64,000 bases of DNA, taken from the NCBI GenBank assembly GCA_031772625.1, contig CM062805.1:511542102-511606101 (forward strand), written 5' to 3'. Under the pieces are notes generated by a model. That model made no database searches and was not told the DNA's origin. It saw nothing but the letters and a program-made list of their open reading frames with translations. How positions within the stretch are numbered: the stretch's first letter is position 1; each line of letters begins with the position of its first letter. This document shows, piece by piece, positions 12,592 through 22,055 of this stretch. This DNA comes from Pinus tabuliformis. Its lineage: Eukaryota > Streptophyta > Pinopsida > Pinales > Pinaceae. The translations under genes and the position numbers were made by a program.

Positions 12592-12782
12592 AAAAAATGA
12601 AAAGTTACACTAGCAGATGCATTGAAGCATTTCCATAGGCTGCCCATATGGGCTCGAGTGCATTCGCACCCCTCGCAACATTAGAAGACTAACGTGCATA
12701 AAGAATAATAAGAAAAGAGAAGAAGGAGAGAGAAAAGAGGAGGCAAAAAACTGAATTCCGGCAGTGAGTAAAAACTCACGCT

Positions 12783-13115
12783 TCAAGTTTTTCTCCCCTT
12801 TTTCTTTTCGACCTTGTGCCACTCTCCTTGAGTGGGCTCGATCAAAGCTATGACTAACTGTGTTTCTGCTTTCTGTAGGGCTGTTTCCTTGTCTGAGTCT
12901 GAAGTGTCTGAGTGGTGATGTCGTTTGATCCCTCCCATGCTTTGATCCTCGCTTGTCTTCTCTGCCTGATTTTGGTGGATCTTTGTGATCTTGTTTTCTG
13001 ATGTAGCTTCCTTCTGAGTCTCCATTTCTTGAGATACCTCTGCATTCTCTGTGGGGATGTCATCCTCTTCTGCTTCTGATTCTTCTTCATCTGAGTCAGG
13101 GGGGGAAATTGCCAT
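12783..13115 (-). pseudogene. Frameshifted acidic C-terminal tail of the ORF1-like protein
   Basis: A 110-codon frame, out of phase with the main ORF, that reads as the natural end of an ORF1 protein. It has an acidic run (DSDEEESEAEEDD), a Ser/Glu/Lys-rich stretch, and a terminal GEWHKVEKKKGRK like the basic ends of plant DUF4283 proteins. The main frame enters the other phase at a run of seven C (seven G on the plus strand, 13099-13105). One base lost from that homopolymer explains the break. Confidence 0.72.
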
Positions 13116-14965
13116 CCTTTCCTCTGCTTCCCTTTCTGCTTCTTTTTATTGTTTGCTTTTTTTGCTTCTGGGCATGTGCTTTGCAGGTGTCCTGTCTGCC
13201 TGCAGAGCCTGCATCTGAAAGCAGTATTTTCATAGTCTAGTGCTTGCAGCCAGTTTTGTTGTTTGTAGATCAGTCTTATGTTGTCTGGCAGCCCTTTGCT
13301 TAGATCTACTTCCACACAAATGCGTGCAAAAGTGTATACCCTTTCATCAATCCTTTCCAGATCTGTTTTGATATATTTCCCTATGCTGTTCCCAATTCCT
13401 TCCAAGACTTGTTCACTCCAAAAGTGAAGGGGAAGGTTGTATAGACGGACCCAAACCGGCACTTTGGATACAGTCATGTTGTTTGGATCGAAATCTGGGA
13501 ACCATGGGGTCATGAACAGCCCCGATGTTCCCCAGAACCAAGGCCCATCTCTGATGATTTTTTCTCTGACTTCCGAGGATGCGAATCTAACTATGAAAAA
13601 TCCCTTGGAGCATAAATGTATATCACATTCCATGGTCCAAGTGGAGAAGATCCAATGGAATAGATCCATTGGTTTAGGCCAGAAACTGTTAAAACGGCAG
13701 ATTAGGGCCTGCGTTTCATAGGATTTAACGAAAACATCAAGCCCTGTAGATTCAAAGCTTAGGGCTGGGGTTTGCCCTAACTGATCTACTATGTATGGCC
13801 TAGGAGTATACCTGCCTTGATCTGGAGAGGATCCTGTATCTTTGTTACCCTGAAGAATGTTTTTGTATGAGGAACCTCCTTTGGGTTGCTGCTGAGATGC
13901 TGTCTTTTTCCCCTTATCCCCTCCTGTGGAGTTTTTGTCTCCCCCTGAGCTGCTTGTCTGACCCTGAGGAGGGGCTCCTCCTCTCAGTCTGAGGTTCAAA
14001 ACAATGGTTTCTCCTGGGCTAATCCCATAGCTTCCCATGGTTCTGTTGTCTTGGAGAGACCATCTGCCATTGACTAAGTGTTGGATCTGTCTAGGGTATC
14101 CAGACAATGCACAGATTTGCTGCTTCAGCTGCAGCACAGTATTTTCTGCATGTACCCATACTAAAAAAGATTTCGTCTCTGGAGTTTTTATGAAAATCTG
14201 AAAACGATTTTTTGTTACCTGATGTCTGCAATCTAGCTGAGTTCCTGCTCTGCCTGAAACGGTGACATTGCTGGTTGCCTTGTGATCTGACTGTCGGCGA
14301 TCTTCCAGATCTGAGCTTCTATTGAGGCATTCTACCATTTGCCTGTCACGATCTGCAAACCCTCTGATGGATCGATGCATATAATCACCGATCAGCTGCC
14401 TGGGCTCCTGAAGGTCTTGAATCTTGCTCATATTGGAGAGATCCGGCCTGGATCTACAGGATTTGGGCCATGCGAAGGTGTACATAGACGGATCTGCCCC
14501 ATGCAACCCTTCGTCTTTGCATGCATGAAGCGACTGTAGATGGGTGAGCCAGACTATCCCTAGGCTGACAGATCCTGTATATATCAGACCGATTTCTGAC
14601 AAATTTTCGCCCCCAAAATGAGATCCGAGCCCAAAGACGAAAAAAGTCTGCAGATCTCTGGTCTCGAGCGGCTTTGCTGGCCTCTTCTTCAGATCGGCCC
14701 TAGTTTCCTTTGGCCCAGCTTGCAATGGGTGATATGGACGAAGGATAACTGCCGTAACCACGGCTTCCGGTAGTTTCCAGGTATTTGGGCGCATGTTCAA
14801 GGCCGCTTCAGAAACTTGAGGAGGGTCGAGACACTCCAGCACCGCGATCTTACTGTCAAACCTGTAGGGAAACGTGTCTGCGTCCTTCCCTTCCACGCCG
14901 CCTCCGACGAACGCCATGCCGAGGGTTCCATTTCCTGCGCAGACCGAGATCTCAGCGATGGCCAT
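12854..14965 (-). CDS. LINE ORF1-like protein with internal ubiquitin-like domain, DUF4283-like region and zinc knuckle
   Basis: An open frame of 703 codons, by far the longest in the window. Residues 1-250 match nothing I know. Residues 255-330 form a 76-residue ubiquitin-like domain without gaps: it starts FQIFIKT, keeps K6, K11, K27, G35, P37, L43 (and V at position 44), and ends LRLRGG; positions 48 and 63 are not lysine. A Gly/Ser/Lys linker (331-390) follows. Residues about 395-565 resemble the DUF4283 domain of plant LINE ORF1 proteins (GPWFWG, PVWVRLYNLP). A CX2CX4HX4C zinc knuckle lies at 585-598. The last ~85 residues are a frameshifted tail (see 12783-13115). The ATG at 14965 gives the longest frame; the true start could be further in. 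The likely role is nucleic-acid binding in a retroposition particle. Confidence 0.8.
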   Translation of the reverse strand: MAIAEISVCAGNGTLGMAFVGGGVEGKDADTFPYRFDSKIAVLECLDPPQVSEAALNMRPNTWKLPEAVVTAVILRPYHPLQAGPKETRADLKKRPAKPLETRDLQTFFVFGLGSHFGGENLSEIGLIYTGSVSLGIVWLTHLQSLHACKDEGLHGADPSMYTFAWPKSCRSRPDLSNMSKIQDLQEPRQLIGDYMHRSIRGFADRDRQMVECLNRSSDLEDRRQSDHKATSNVTVSGRAGTQLDCRHQVTKNRFQIFIKTPETKSFLVWVHAENTVLQLKQQICALSGYPRQIQHLVNGRWSLQDNRTMGSYGISPGETIVLNLRLRGGAPPQGQTSSSGGDKNSTGGDKGKKTASQQQPKGGSSYKNILQGNKDTGSSPDQGRYTPRPYIVDQLGQTPALSFESTGLDVFVKSYETQALICRFNSFWPKPMDLFHWIFSTWTMECDIHLCSKGFFIVRFASSEVREKIIRDGPWFWGTSGLFMTPWFPDFDPNNMTVSKVPVWVRLYNLPLHFWSEQVLEGIGNSIGKYIKTDLERIDERVYTFARICVEVDLSKGLPDNIRLIYKQQNWLQALDYENTAFRCRLCRQTGHLQSTCPEAKKANNKKKQKGKQRKGWQFPPLTQMKKNQKQKRMTSPQRMQRYLKKWRLRRKLHQKTRSQRSTKIRQRRQARIKAWEGSNDITTQTLQTQTRKQPYRKQKHS

Positions 14966-15009
14966 CTCTCCCCGTCAATTTTATTTCACGTTTGTGGAAC
15001 TTGTCCATC

Positions 15010-15026
15010 CACGATATATTGGACCT
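15010..15026. repeat. 17-bp target-site duplication, right
   Basis: Identical to 12543-12559. Confidence 0.93.
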
Positions 15027-15052
15027 GATTGAAGTTGTATAACACTTTTAAT

Positions 15053-16269
15053 CAGGGAAAACTTTAAGAACCCCCCCTAAATTTATAAATATAATAAATT
15101 GGCGAATCTCCATGGTATATAGGAAAAATGGAAGGCGATTTTATCAATAATATATTATGTATATATAATTTTTTGGCGAATCTCTCACCAGGCATGGCGA
15201 ATATTTTACTCAATTATAAAATCTTGTAAGATCCTGGCAAGTCTTTCACTAAATAATAAAACTTTGTAAAGTCCTAGTGAATCTTAGCATAGGCTACATG
15301 ATGGTTTAATTCCCCCATTTAAATAGGCTACATTCTAGGTGAATACCATGGGTCAATACCATGTGCCATTTTGGTGAATACCATGGGTCAATACCATGTG
15401 CCATTTTTATTTTTATTAATTCTAATATTAGGGTTAATAATGGTTTTTTGCATGGTATTAATAACAATCTAGTCCATGGTATTTGTCCCATAGTATTTTG
15501 GCCATAGGTTTCACCTAAATATAACCCATTTTTTGAGAGTTTGTAAATATAAGGTGACTTATGGAGTAAATATAAAAAAATGTTTTATTTGTTTACCATA
15601 CCTCTCGTTTATTTATATTTTTATTAATTTACCATACCTCTTTTAAAAATATGGTATTTGGCCCATAGGATTCACTTAAATAAAACCTCTTTCTTGAGCC
15701 TTCATAAATAGAACGAGGGTTATGGACTAAATATAAAAAGAGGTTTTATTTATTTACGATACGTCTAGTTTATTTATATTTTTATTTATTTACCATACCT
15801 TTTGAGTAAGTATAAAAAGTCGTTTTATTTATTTACCATACCTCCACTTTACTTATATTTTTATTTGTTTACACCCTTACATGTATATAAGGTGACTTAT
15901 GGAGTAAATATAAAAAATGTTTTATTTATTTACCATACCTCTCATTTATTTATATTTTTATTAATTTACCATACCTCTTTTATAAATATGGTATTTGGCC
16001 CATAGGATTCACTTAAATAAAACCTATTCTTGAAAATGGGCGAATGGATTCACTTAAATAAAACCTATTCTTGAAAATGGGCGAATGGAAGGTTGTAAGT
16101 CCTAATTTCAAGGGCTAAATTTACATTTTTTACCCTCTCCCTTAAAATAAGGTGGGCTATTTGAGGTGATTTGTAAAAATGTACTATGATACAAAATATT
16201 CGCCCACTAAAAATTTAAAACCCCTTAATTTCGCCAAAGGGCGAACATTCGCCCCTAAAATTATCCTTG
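15053..16269. mobile_element. hAT-like non-autonomous DNA transposon, 1,217 bp
   Basis: The element is flanked by CTTTTAAT at 15045-15052 and 16270-16277 (8 bp). Its imperfect terminal inverted repeats begin CAGGGAAAACTTT and CAAGGATAATTTT. An 8-bp duplication with CAGGG-type ends is the hAT signature. The other giant LTR lacks it: 43005 onward reads straight through. It has no transposase ORF. Its interior is a mosaic of short tandem repeats. Confidence 0.8.
15339..16087. repeat. Mosaic of tandem repeats inside the hAT-like element
   Basis: A 34-bp unit (GGTGAATACCATGGGTCAAT...) is duplicated at 15339-15406 and a 41-bp unit (GGATTCACTTAAATAAAACC...) at 16005-16086. A longer block of about 130 bp at 15556-15690 recurs at 15898-16030. 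TTTATTTACCATACCT occurs at least four times between 15580 and 15950. Confidence 0.8.
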
Positions 16270-16707
16270 CTTTTAATATTCCATCGGGTCCAAATTACAT
16301 CTAATTTCACATTTTCTTGTGGTTTGTATGTTTTGCGCTCTTTTAAAATCTGTGATGCGATTGCAATAAACACTTTAAAGAATAGTTTAAGCCTTAATTA
16401 TTATAAAAAATTTAATGTTATCTTTGGGTCTTTTACACGGTTTTATTTTATCGCAACCTGCGGATTCCGACTTACGACTAACCTTCGTTATTTCGCATCC
16501 AGCAATTTGGTAAGGCAGGAATGCCTAATCACAAAGTGACTTGGTTTGATATCTTAGTTTATGTAAAGTTTCATTCCAAATGGTTTCAAAAAGGCAAGCT
16601 CTTATTTTCAAAGTTTTCTTTTTTATTTTTTTTGAAAGGGTACCCATTTATTAATACAATACTAACTATTAATATAATAAATGGGGTGGTTTTTGAATAG
16701 TACAACA

Positions 16708-17880
16708 ATTGGCGATTCACAGGAAGAACAAGTTATCTATGATAATTTTGAAATTTCTAAAAAATTCAAAATAAAGATAGTTCAGGAAATAGGAATTGCA
16801 TGAAATTTAAGATAAGTAACATTTCTCTAAAATAATAGAAAAAAACAAAATCACCTAATTACAATTCATTTGATATTGCCTTCAAAATAAAAATTCCTTT
16901 GTCTATATCAGTCTTTACTTAGTTTAAAGATAAAGTAGGGGGCTCTTGTATATCATCTTTTAGATGTACTCATTTGTCATAGGTAGAGCCTTTGATTCCA
17001 GCTGGTGTCCATAACCTCAACATGGTTACCTTTTAACCATCAATGATTTAGTGTCCCATCCAAATAAGAATGCAAATTTTAGAGATAAATTCATAATCAT
17101 ATACTTATTCTCTTCCTTTTATTCTTTTTTAAACAATATTTTTTTTTTAGAAATATTTATATTTTTTATTACTTAAAATTCATTGTCTTGGTTTCGTCAC
17201 CAAATAGTGACAATTCCATTCACTGGTTATAATTCAATCAAACAAGATGGCTCATGATGAGACCCCTTGTCTTTTGATTAAAATCATCTCAAGCCATTAC
17301 CATGTATTGATATGAAGTATTGGTAATGTGAGTCTATTATTTCCTTATGAACATGGTATGCATGCTCTTGATGAAACCTCTTATCTTTTAAGTTTTAGTA
17401 TATTTTAGAGTTACACTCTAAAAATAGAAACGTTTATTGGATGGGTAGAATCATTGATTCCTTAAGATTTTCTGGATGACAATTATAGAGTTGAAGATGC
17501 TTATTTGTGGAGAGTCATTAATTTGTTAAATATACTTTTCTTCACTGGTAATAGAACAAAAGTTTCTTTATAGAGTTGTTGTTTCACAAATAATAAATAA
17601 TTTTGTTTGAAATAAGTAGATTTCAAAGAGATAGAACCTAGTTAATTTTCAAATGTTATAATTATTTTCCTTAACAATCTCTACTTATAAAAGAAAAAAA
17701 TCAAAATATTTCAAGAGATTTTTTATTGTAAGGAAAAAAGTAAATACTATTAAACTTTTATTTTCCTAGGAAAACTAAAAGCGATAGTGTATAAGGGATA
17801 TAAGAGGCTATCTCACATGAAAAATATTTCTTCAAAATCTGCCCATGCACAGGCAAATAATATCTCTTGCTTGATAATGC
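16708..17880. other. AT-rich 3' interior of Tat-1, no gene seen
   Basis: This lies between the integrase end and the 3' LTR. It contains A/T runs and no ORF or recognisable protein in either strand. I could not find a clear polypurine tract next to the LTR. Confidence 0.6.
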
Positions 17881-17899
17881 TTACAATAGAAACGTTTAT

Positions 17900-18985
17900 G
17901 GGCCGATTTGTTCTGCAATATGAAATGCTCCAAGCCACATTCTTCAGAATTTGGTATCCTTACATTTTTCCCTGTTTGATTTATCCCATTTCAATACAAT
18001 GTCTCCAAGTTGAAACAATTTTGGACTTACAGATTTTGCATCAAAGGAAGATTTAACTAATTGTTGATGATGTACATGTATGATTTTGGCTTTCTCTCTT
18101 TCTTCTTCGAGTTTTAGGATTTGTGATTGCCTTAACCGAAAAGAAGAAGAAGGAGTTTCTTCAATCAATTGAACTAAGCCTAGAGAGGGAATAGCTACAT
18201 TTGTAGTAAGGAAAACTTATTTCCCATAGACCAGATTAAATGGAGAAGTGTCTATTAAGGCCTTTTGTGTTATCTGATCTACCCATAGAGAAAATTTTCG
18301 AGATTTATTCCAGTTTGTTTAACTCTAATCAATAGTTCATTTAGTGATCGTAATGAGGTTTTTATTGGTTGATTTGGCAAAACCATTTCCATGAGGATAA
18401 TAGTTAGTAGAATACTTAAGTTTAAAACCTCTTTTGAGAGTGAATTCTATCATAGTGTTTCATGTCAGATAAGATGCATTGTCAAACATGAGAGCAGCTG
18501 GTAGGCCAAATATGCTAATAATAAATCAATCAATAAAATCAATAATGTTCTCATAATTGTTTACATTTAGTGGAAATTCTTCCACCCATTTATTAAAGTA
18601 GTCAGTAGTTGTAAGGATGTATCTATATTTATTTGAAGATTGAGGAACGATCTCACCTATTATGTCGAGTCCCCATTTCTCAAATGGTTGTTCAATGTTG
18701 ACTGACTGTAATGGAAATGTGGGTTTCCTTTGTATTCTAGCAGTTGTTTGACATATTCTACACTTCCTTACATATTCATGTGCATCTTTGAACAAAGTTG
18801 GCCAGTAATAGCCAACATGTAGGATTTTATGTGTTGTTGTGTCTCCTCCAAAATGTTCAGCAGCTAGTCCATCATGGAGTTCCTGCAAAACCTTTTCTGC
18901 ATCAGATTTTTCAAGGAACCTTAGTAAAACAGAAAACATAATTCTTTCTAAACAAAACATCATTGACAATTTCCTATTGCTTTTC
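17900..18985 (-). pseudogene. Integrase remnant of Tat-1
   Basis: The piece 18969-18526 has the zinc-binding domain (LHDGLAAEHFGGDTTTHKIL, then KCRICQTTARIQRKP) and the start of the catalytic core (EKWGLDIIGEIVPQ, ILTTTDYFNKWVEEFPL) with the first Asp. The middle of the core is full of stops. The C-terminal block survives at 18168-17944 (LKLEEEREKAKIIHVHHQQLV, GDIVLKWDKSN). The order and motifs are those of Tat-type gypsy integrases. Confidence 0.85.
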
Positions 18986-19199
18986 TTTTAATCTCAAATC
19001 CCTGTTCCATTTGTAACTAAGTTGCATGGGGGCATATCCATTTTTTCAAATAAAATATGAGATCATCATATTGAGATTCATTATCGTTGAGGCTTACCTC
19101 ATATATTTGTATTTCATCACCTGAATCTTCATGTGCTGGTAAGTTGGATGCTCCAACTAACATTCTGCAAAAACTTTGACCTCTAACCATTTTTGCTGG

Positions 19200-19640
19200 T
19201 CTGATTTTGACATCATATTCTTGCAGTGCAGTTACCCAGTTGGCCCTTTTTTCTCCTACTTACATTTGCACCAGTAATTACCTTACTGCTCGGAATGGAA
19301 CTATGATTTTGGTGTGGATGTTAAGGAGAAAAGGTCTGAAATTCTTAATTGACTTAAAAACATTAAAGGCTTGTTTTTCCACAGCAGAGTAACTTAACTC
19401 AACACCTTGTAGATTTGAATTAAAAAACGAAATTGGTGCTTCAATCTTTTGATCATTGAGTTGTGTCAAAATGACAACATATGATCTTTCTGATGCAAAT
19501 GTATATAAAATAAAATGATTGGAAAAATTACGAGTTGCGAGGGAGGAAGCATTGATAATAGCTTGTTTGATTAGTTCAAATTCTTCTCTTTCATTGTGAC
19601 CCCACTTAAAAACTGAATTTTCTTAATCATAGACTGTAAA
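19200..19640 (-). pseudogene. Retroviral-type RNase H remnant of Tat-1
   Basis: The piece 19469-19278 reads NDQKIEAPISFFNSNLQG and SYSAVEKQAFNVFKSIKNFR, the connection and Glu-helix blocks of the gypsy RNase H. Upstream codons are shifted and contain stops. Confidence 0.78.
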
Positions 19641-20475
19641 GGAAAAAATATCTGTGAAAAGTCAGGGACAAATCTTTTTACAAAATTTATTTGACCAAAG
19701 AAGGACTACATGGATTTCTTATTATGGGGTAAGGGGATTTTCTGAATTTCCTTAATCCTTTTTGGATCAATATAAATACCCATTTTTTATACGACAAACC
19801 CTAAAATATTTCCTTCTGTTAAGGAAAATAAGACTTCTTTGGATTGAGCTAGATCCCATATTTTTTACATCGTTCAAAGATCTGCTTGAGGTTGTTCAAA
19901 TGGCCGATTCTCTTCCTGGAATATACATTGGTGTCATCTAGGTAAATAACAAATGATTTGTTAATGAGTCCTTTAAAAGCTATATCCATAGCTCTTTGAA
20001 ATGTGCCACCTGCATTAATCAAATCAAAATGCATTTTCGAATAAGCATATGTTCTCCATTTAGTTCTAAATGTGGTTTTTAATGTATCATCTAGAAGAAC
20101 TAGGATTTCGTTATATCCTAAAAACCCATCAAGAAAAGACATGAGCTCAAAGCCAGCTACTATCTGCAGCACTTGTCCTATGGTTGGCAAAGGGAAATTG
20201 CTTTCTGACATGCTTTATTCAATTTATGAAATCTATGCATATGCGAATGTCACCATTCTTATTTATAACAAGCACTAAATTGGATACCCATTTCGACTGC
20301 CTAACAGGAAATATGATTCTAGCCTTTAGGAGTTTATTCTGCTCCGATTTGATTTGAATTTCAAGGTTCAAGTGAATCTTCCTTAGCTTCTGTTGCACTA
20401 GTTTAACGTTAGAGATCATAGGAATGGTGTGTTGTATGACAAAATTATGATATTTTTTTTTTATCATAATAATCC
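19640..20475 (-). pseudogene. Reverse transcriptase remnant of Tat-1
   Basis: Finger motifs (LRKIHLNLEIQIKSEQNKLL, WVSNLVLVINKNGDIRICID) are at 20467-20219, followed by PTIGQVLQIVAGFELMSFLD, KTTFRTKWRTYAYSKM, LINAGGTFQRAMDIAFKGLI and the catalytic VIYLDDTNVYS at 20211-19849. The wording of these blocks is that of Tat-lineage RTs rather than chromoviruses. Stops and frameshifts remove function. Confidence 0.87.
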
Positions 20476-21040
20476 CAGGAAAACATACCTCTGTATTTCT
20501 TCAACAATCAAATGAATGTCGATCTTTCATCAGAGGATAAGGCAAGTCCAAGAATAATGTTTTGAGGCTTGTCATTAGTGCCAAGGTTCACTAATTCAAA
20601 CCTTAGGGTTGAGATTTGGATTTTTGCATTAGTTGCCTTCTTAAATTTGTATTTGAGATCATAAAGATCTTCTAACTTGACTACAGATTTAGGTATTGGA
20701 TTTTCCTCAGATTTTTGTTTTAGCTGAAGGTCATGCTCATTTTCATCTATGATTTGGTCATCGTATGACCCCTTTGATGTTAGAAAATTTACAATATCAT
20801 AATAATTGTTGGAGACTCACCAATTAGTGACATTGTTAGGAATGGATGGTCTAAAAGTTAACTCAATGGAAACCTATCAGGACTATAATCCTTAGATGGT
20901 ATGAGTTTTGATGCAACATTAGCTAATAGATCTACACTAGCAATTTGTATTCTAGGTATAGGAGAAATATTAAATGCAAAAAAATGCGACGTAAGATCCT
21001 GGATAATGATTGATAATGCTTAATATGTCTAGAAATGCAG
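20476..21040 (-). pseudogene. Linker between extra RNase H and RT in Tat-1 pol
   Basis: The conceptual minus-strand frame runs through SVVKLEDLYDLK, STLRFELVNLGTNDKPQNI and LALSSDER toward the RT. It looks like a genuine connecting segment of the polyprotein with scattered stops. No catalytic motif is visible. Confidence 0.5.
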
Positions 21041-21504
21041 TGAATAGTATTTCTTACCTATTGAATTATAATTTATGAATCTCCAAAAACCTACACGTAT
21101 TTGATGTCAAGGCCAATTGCTTTATATAATCCTTGAACCAATGCCTTGTATTCTATAGTATTATTTATACATTCAAATTCCAATCTGCAAGCTAACAAGG
21201 TTTTTTCTCCATCCGGGCTGATTGAAATGCAACCAACTCCTGCACCGTCATTATATTTGGAACCATCAAAGTATAAAGTCCAAAATAAAGTATTAACTGC
21301 AGGCTTATTTACAATTTTTTTACACTTGGAAACATTTGTATGTGAGAAATTTTCAATTTGTGAGGTGACAAAAATATCTAAAAAGGGAGACTCATGTGCT
21401 TTAAAGTTCCCTAAAAATGACTCAGCCAAATAGTTTCCAATAATGCTATTATTGAATGCTACTAGCTCATTATCACCTTCAAATTCAATCATTATGTGTT
21501 TCAT
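21040..21504 (-). pseudogene. Archaeal-type RNase H (aRNH) domain upstream of RT in Tat-1
   Basis: The frame reads FWTLYFDGSKYNDGAG (first catalytic Asp), then SPDGEKTLLACRLEFECINN, TIEYKALVQGL (Glu) and, after a stop, VFGDS (next Asp). This D-E-D series with the NN(T/I)xEY helix is the extra RNase H that Tat elements acquired in addition to the retroviral one. It sits between protease and RT. One stop near 21090 and a Glu-helix change (AEY to IEY) are visible. Confidence 0.82.
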
Positions 21505-21627
21505 GTGTTCCTATTGGTCATCTCAAATTTGATTTGGCTTTCCATTGTATGGTAGCCACATGTGAGACCAATCTATAGCAAAGTATCCATGGAGCTTCTC
21601 ATACCAGTCTCTATTTATAATTAGACT

Positions 21628-22047
21628 TTAGAATTCAGGAATATCAGCGACCAATATATTAATTATTTGACAAAATTTAGGATTTGAGGGAAGTCGAATG
21701 CTAACTGAGTTTACTTCCCCTAAGACCTCTAACTTAGTCCTGTCAAGTTGTAATATGTGAGAAATAGACTTTTGAGGAGGGATGCTCACCTTAGCACAAA
21801 CTTTTGTCAAAATTATATTAGAAGAGGCTCCTGAGTCAATCAAACAATTGTGAAGGTTTCTATTGAAAATTTCATAAGTTAAGAGGAAAGGAGGCATGTG
21901 TGAGAGAGATCGATCACCAGTAAGGATAACATTTGTAGCATCAAACCTTTTTGAAGGAGTAGGGGGTTTACCCATGCCTTTAGCAGCTTGGGATACAAAA
22001 ATAGAAAGTAGGGGTGAAGTAGGAACTACATTTAGTTCTCTAAGCAA
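21628..22047 (-). pseudogene. Aspartic protease region of Tat-1
   Basis: The 139-codon frame contains NCLIDSGASSNIIL with an intact DSG catalytic triad, about 80 residues in. Before it is the gag-PR linker (PPTPSKRFDATNVILTGDR). The frame ends at ILVADIPEF, where the usual motif would continue toward a tryptophan-rich block. Confidence 0.82.
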
Positions 22048-22055
22048 AAAAAATG

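Larger units (their letters stand above)
12560..15009 (-). mobile_element. Retroposed ORF1-only element (LINE ORF1 type) in giant LTR
   Basis: A 2.45-kb insertion bounded by a perfect 17-bp target duplication. On the minus strand it has a ~44-nt leader, a single long ORF, about 220 nt of 3' UTR, an AATAAA signal (12586-12591) and a short A-rich end (GGAAAAA). This is the anatomy of an mRNA copied by LINE machinery. No endonuclease or reverse transcriptase ORF2 is present, although the 5' end is intact, so this is not ordinary 5' truncation. Its base composition is visibly richer in G+C than the AT-rich LTR around it, and it is much less decayed than its neighbours. Confidence 0.88.
8090..16707 (-). 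repeat. 3' LTR of Tat-1 (left copy, with two insertions)
   Basis: It aligns along its length with 23904-27073 plus 41652-43443. Landmarks include the shared GATAACCACC block near 8130/23950, the ATGCATGAGAGAGGTTTAAA block near 8830/24680, and the CATTTATTAATACAATAC end near 16650/43380. It is interrupted by insertions at 12560-15009 and 15053-16269. Confidence 0.9.

Noticed and set aside
12854-14965. The 703-codon ORF as an intact host gene
   Set aside because: Target duplication, poly(A) signal, DUF4283-like/zinc-knuckle architecture and position inside an LTR mark it as a retroposed ORF1-type copy.
14785-15042. Arg/Pro-rich plus-strand frames over the start of the ORF1-like gene
   Set aside because: Opposite strand of the GC-rich ORF1 5' part; codons follow from the minus-strand gene and the frame ends in the target duplication.
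16708-16730. Primer binding site for a plus-strand element after the left giant LTR (ATTGGCGATTCAC)
   Set aside because: It resembles a PBS start, but gag, protease, RT and integrase are all on the minus strand and a better PBS lies at 23884-23903.
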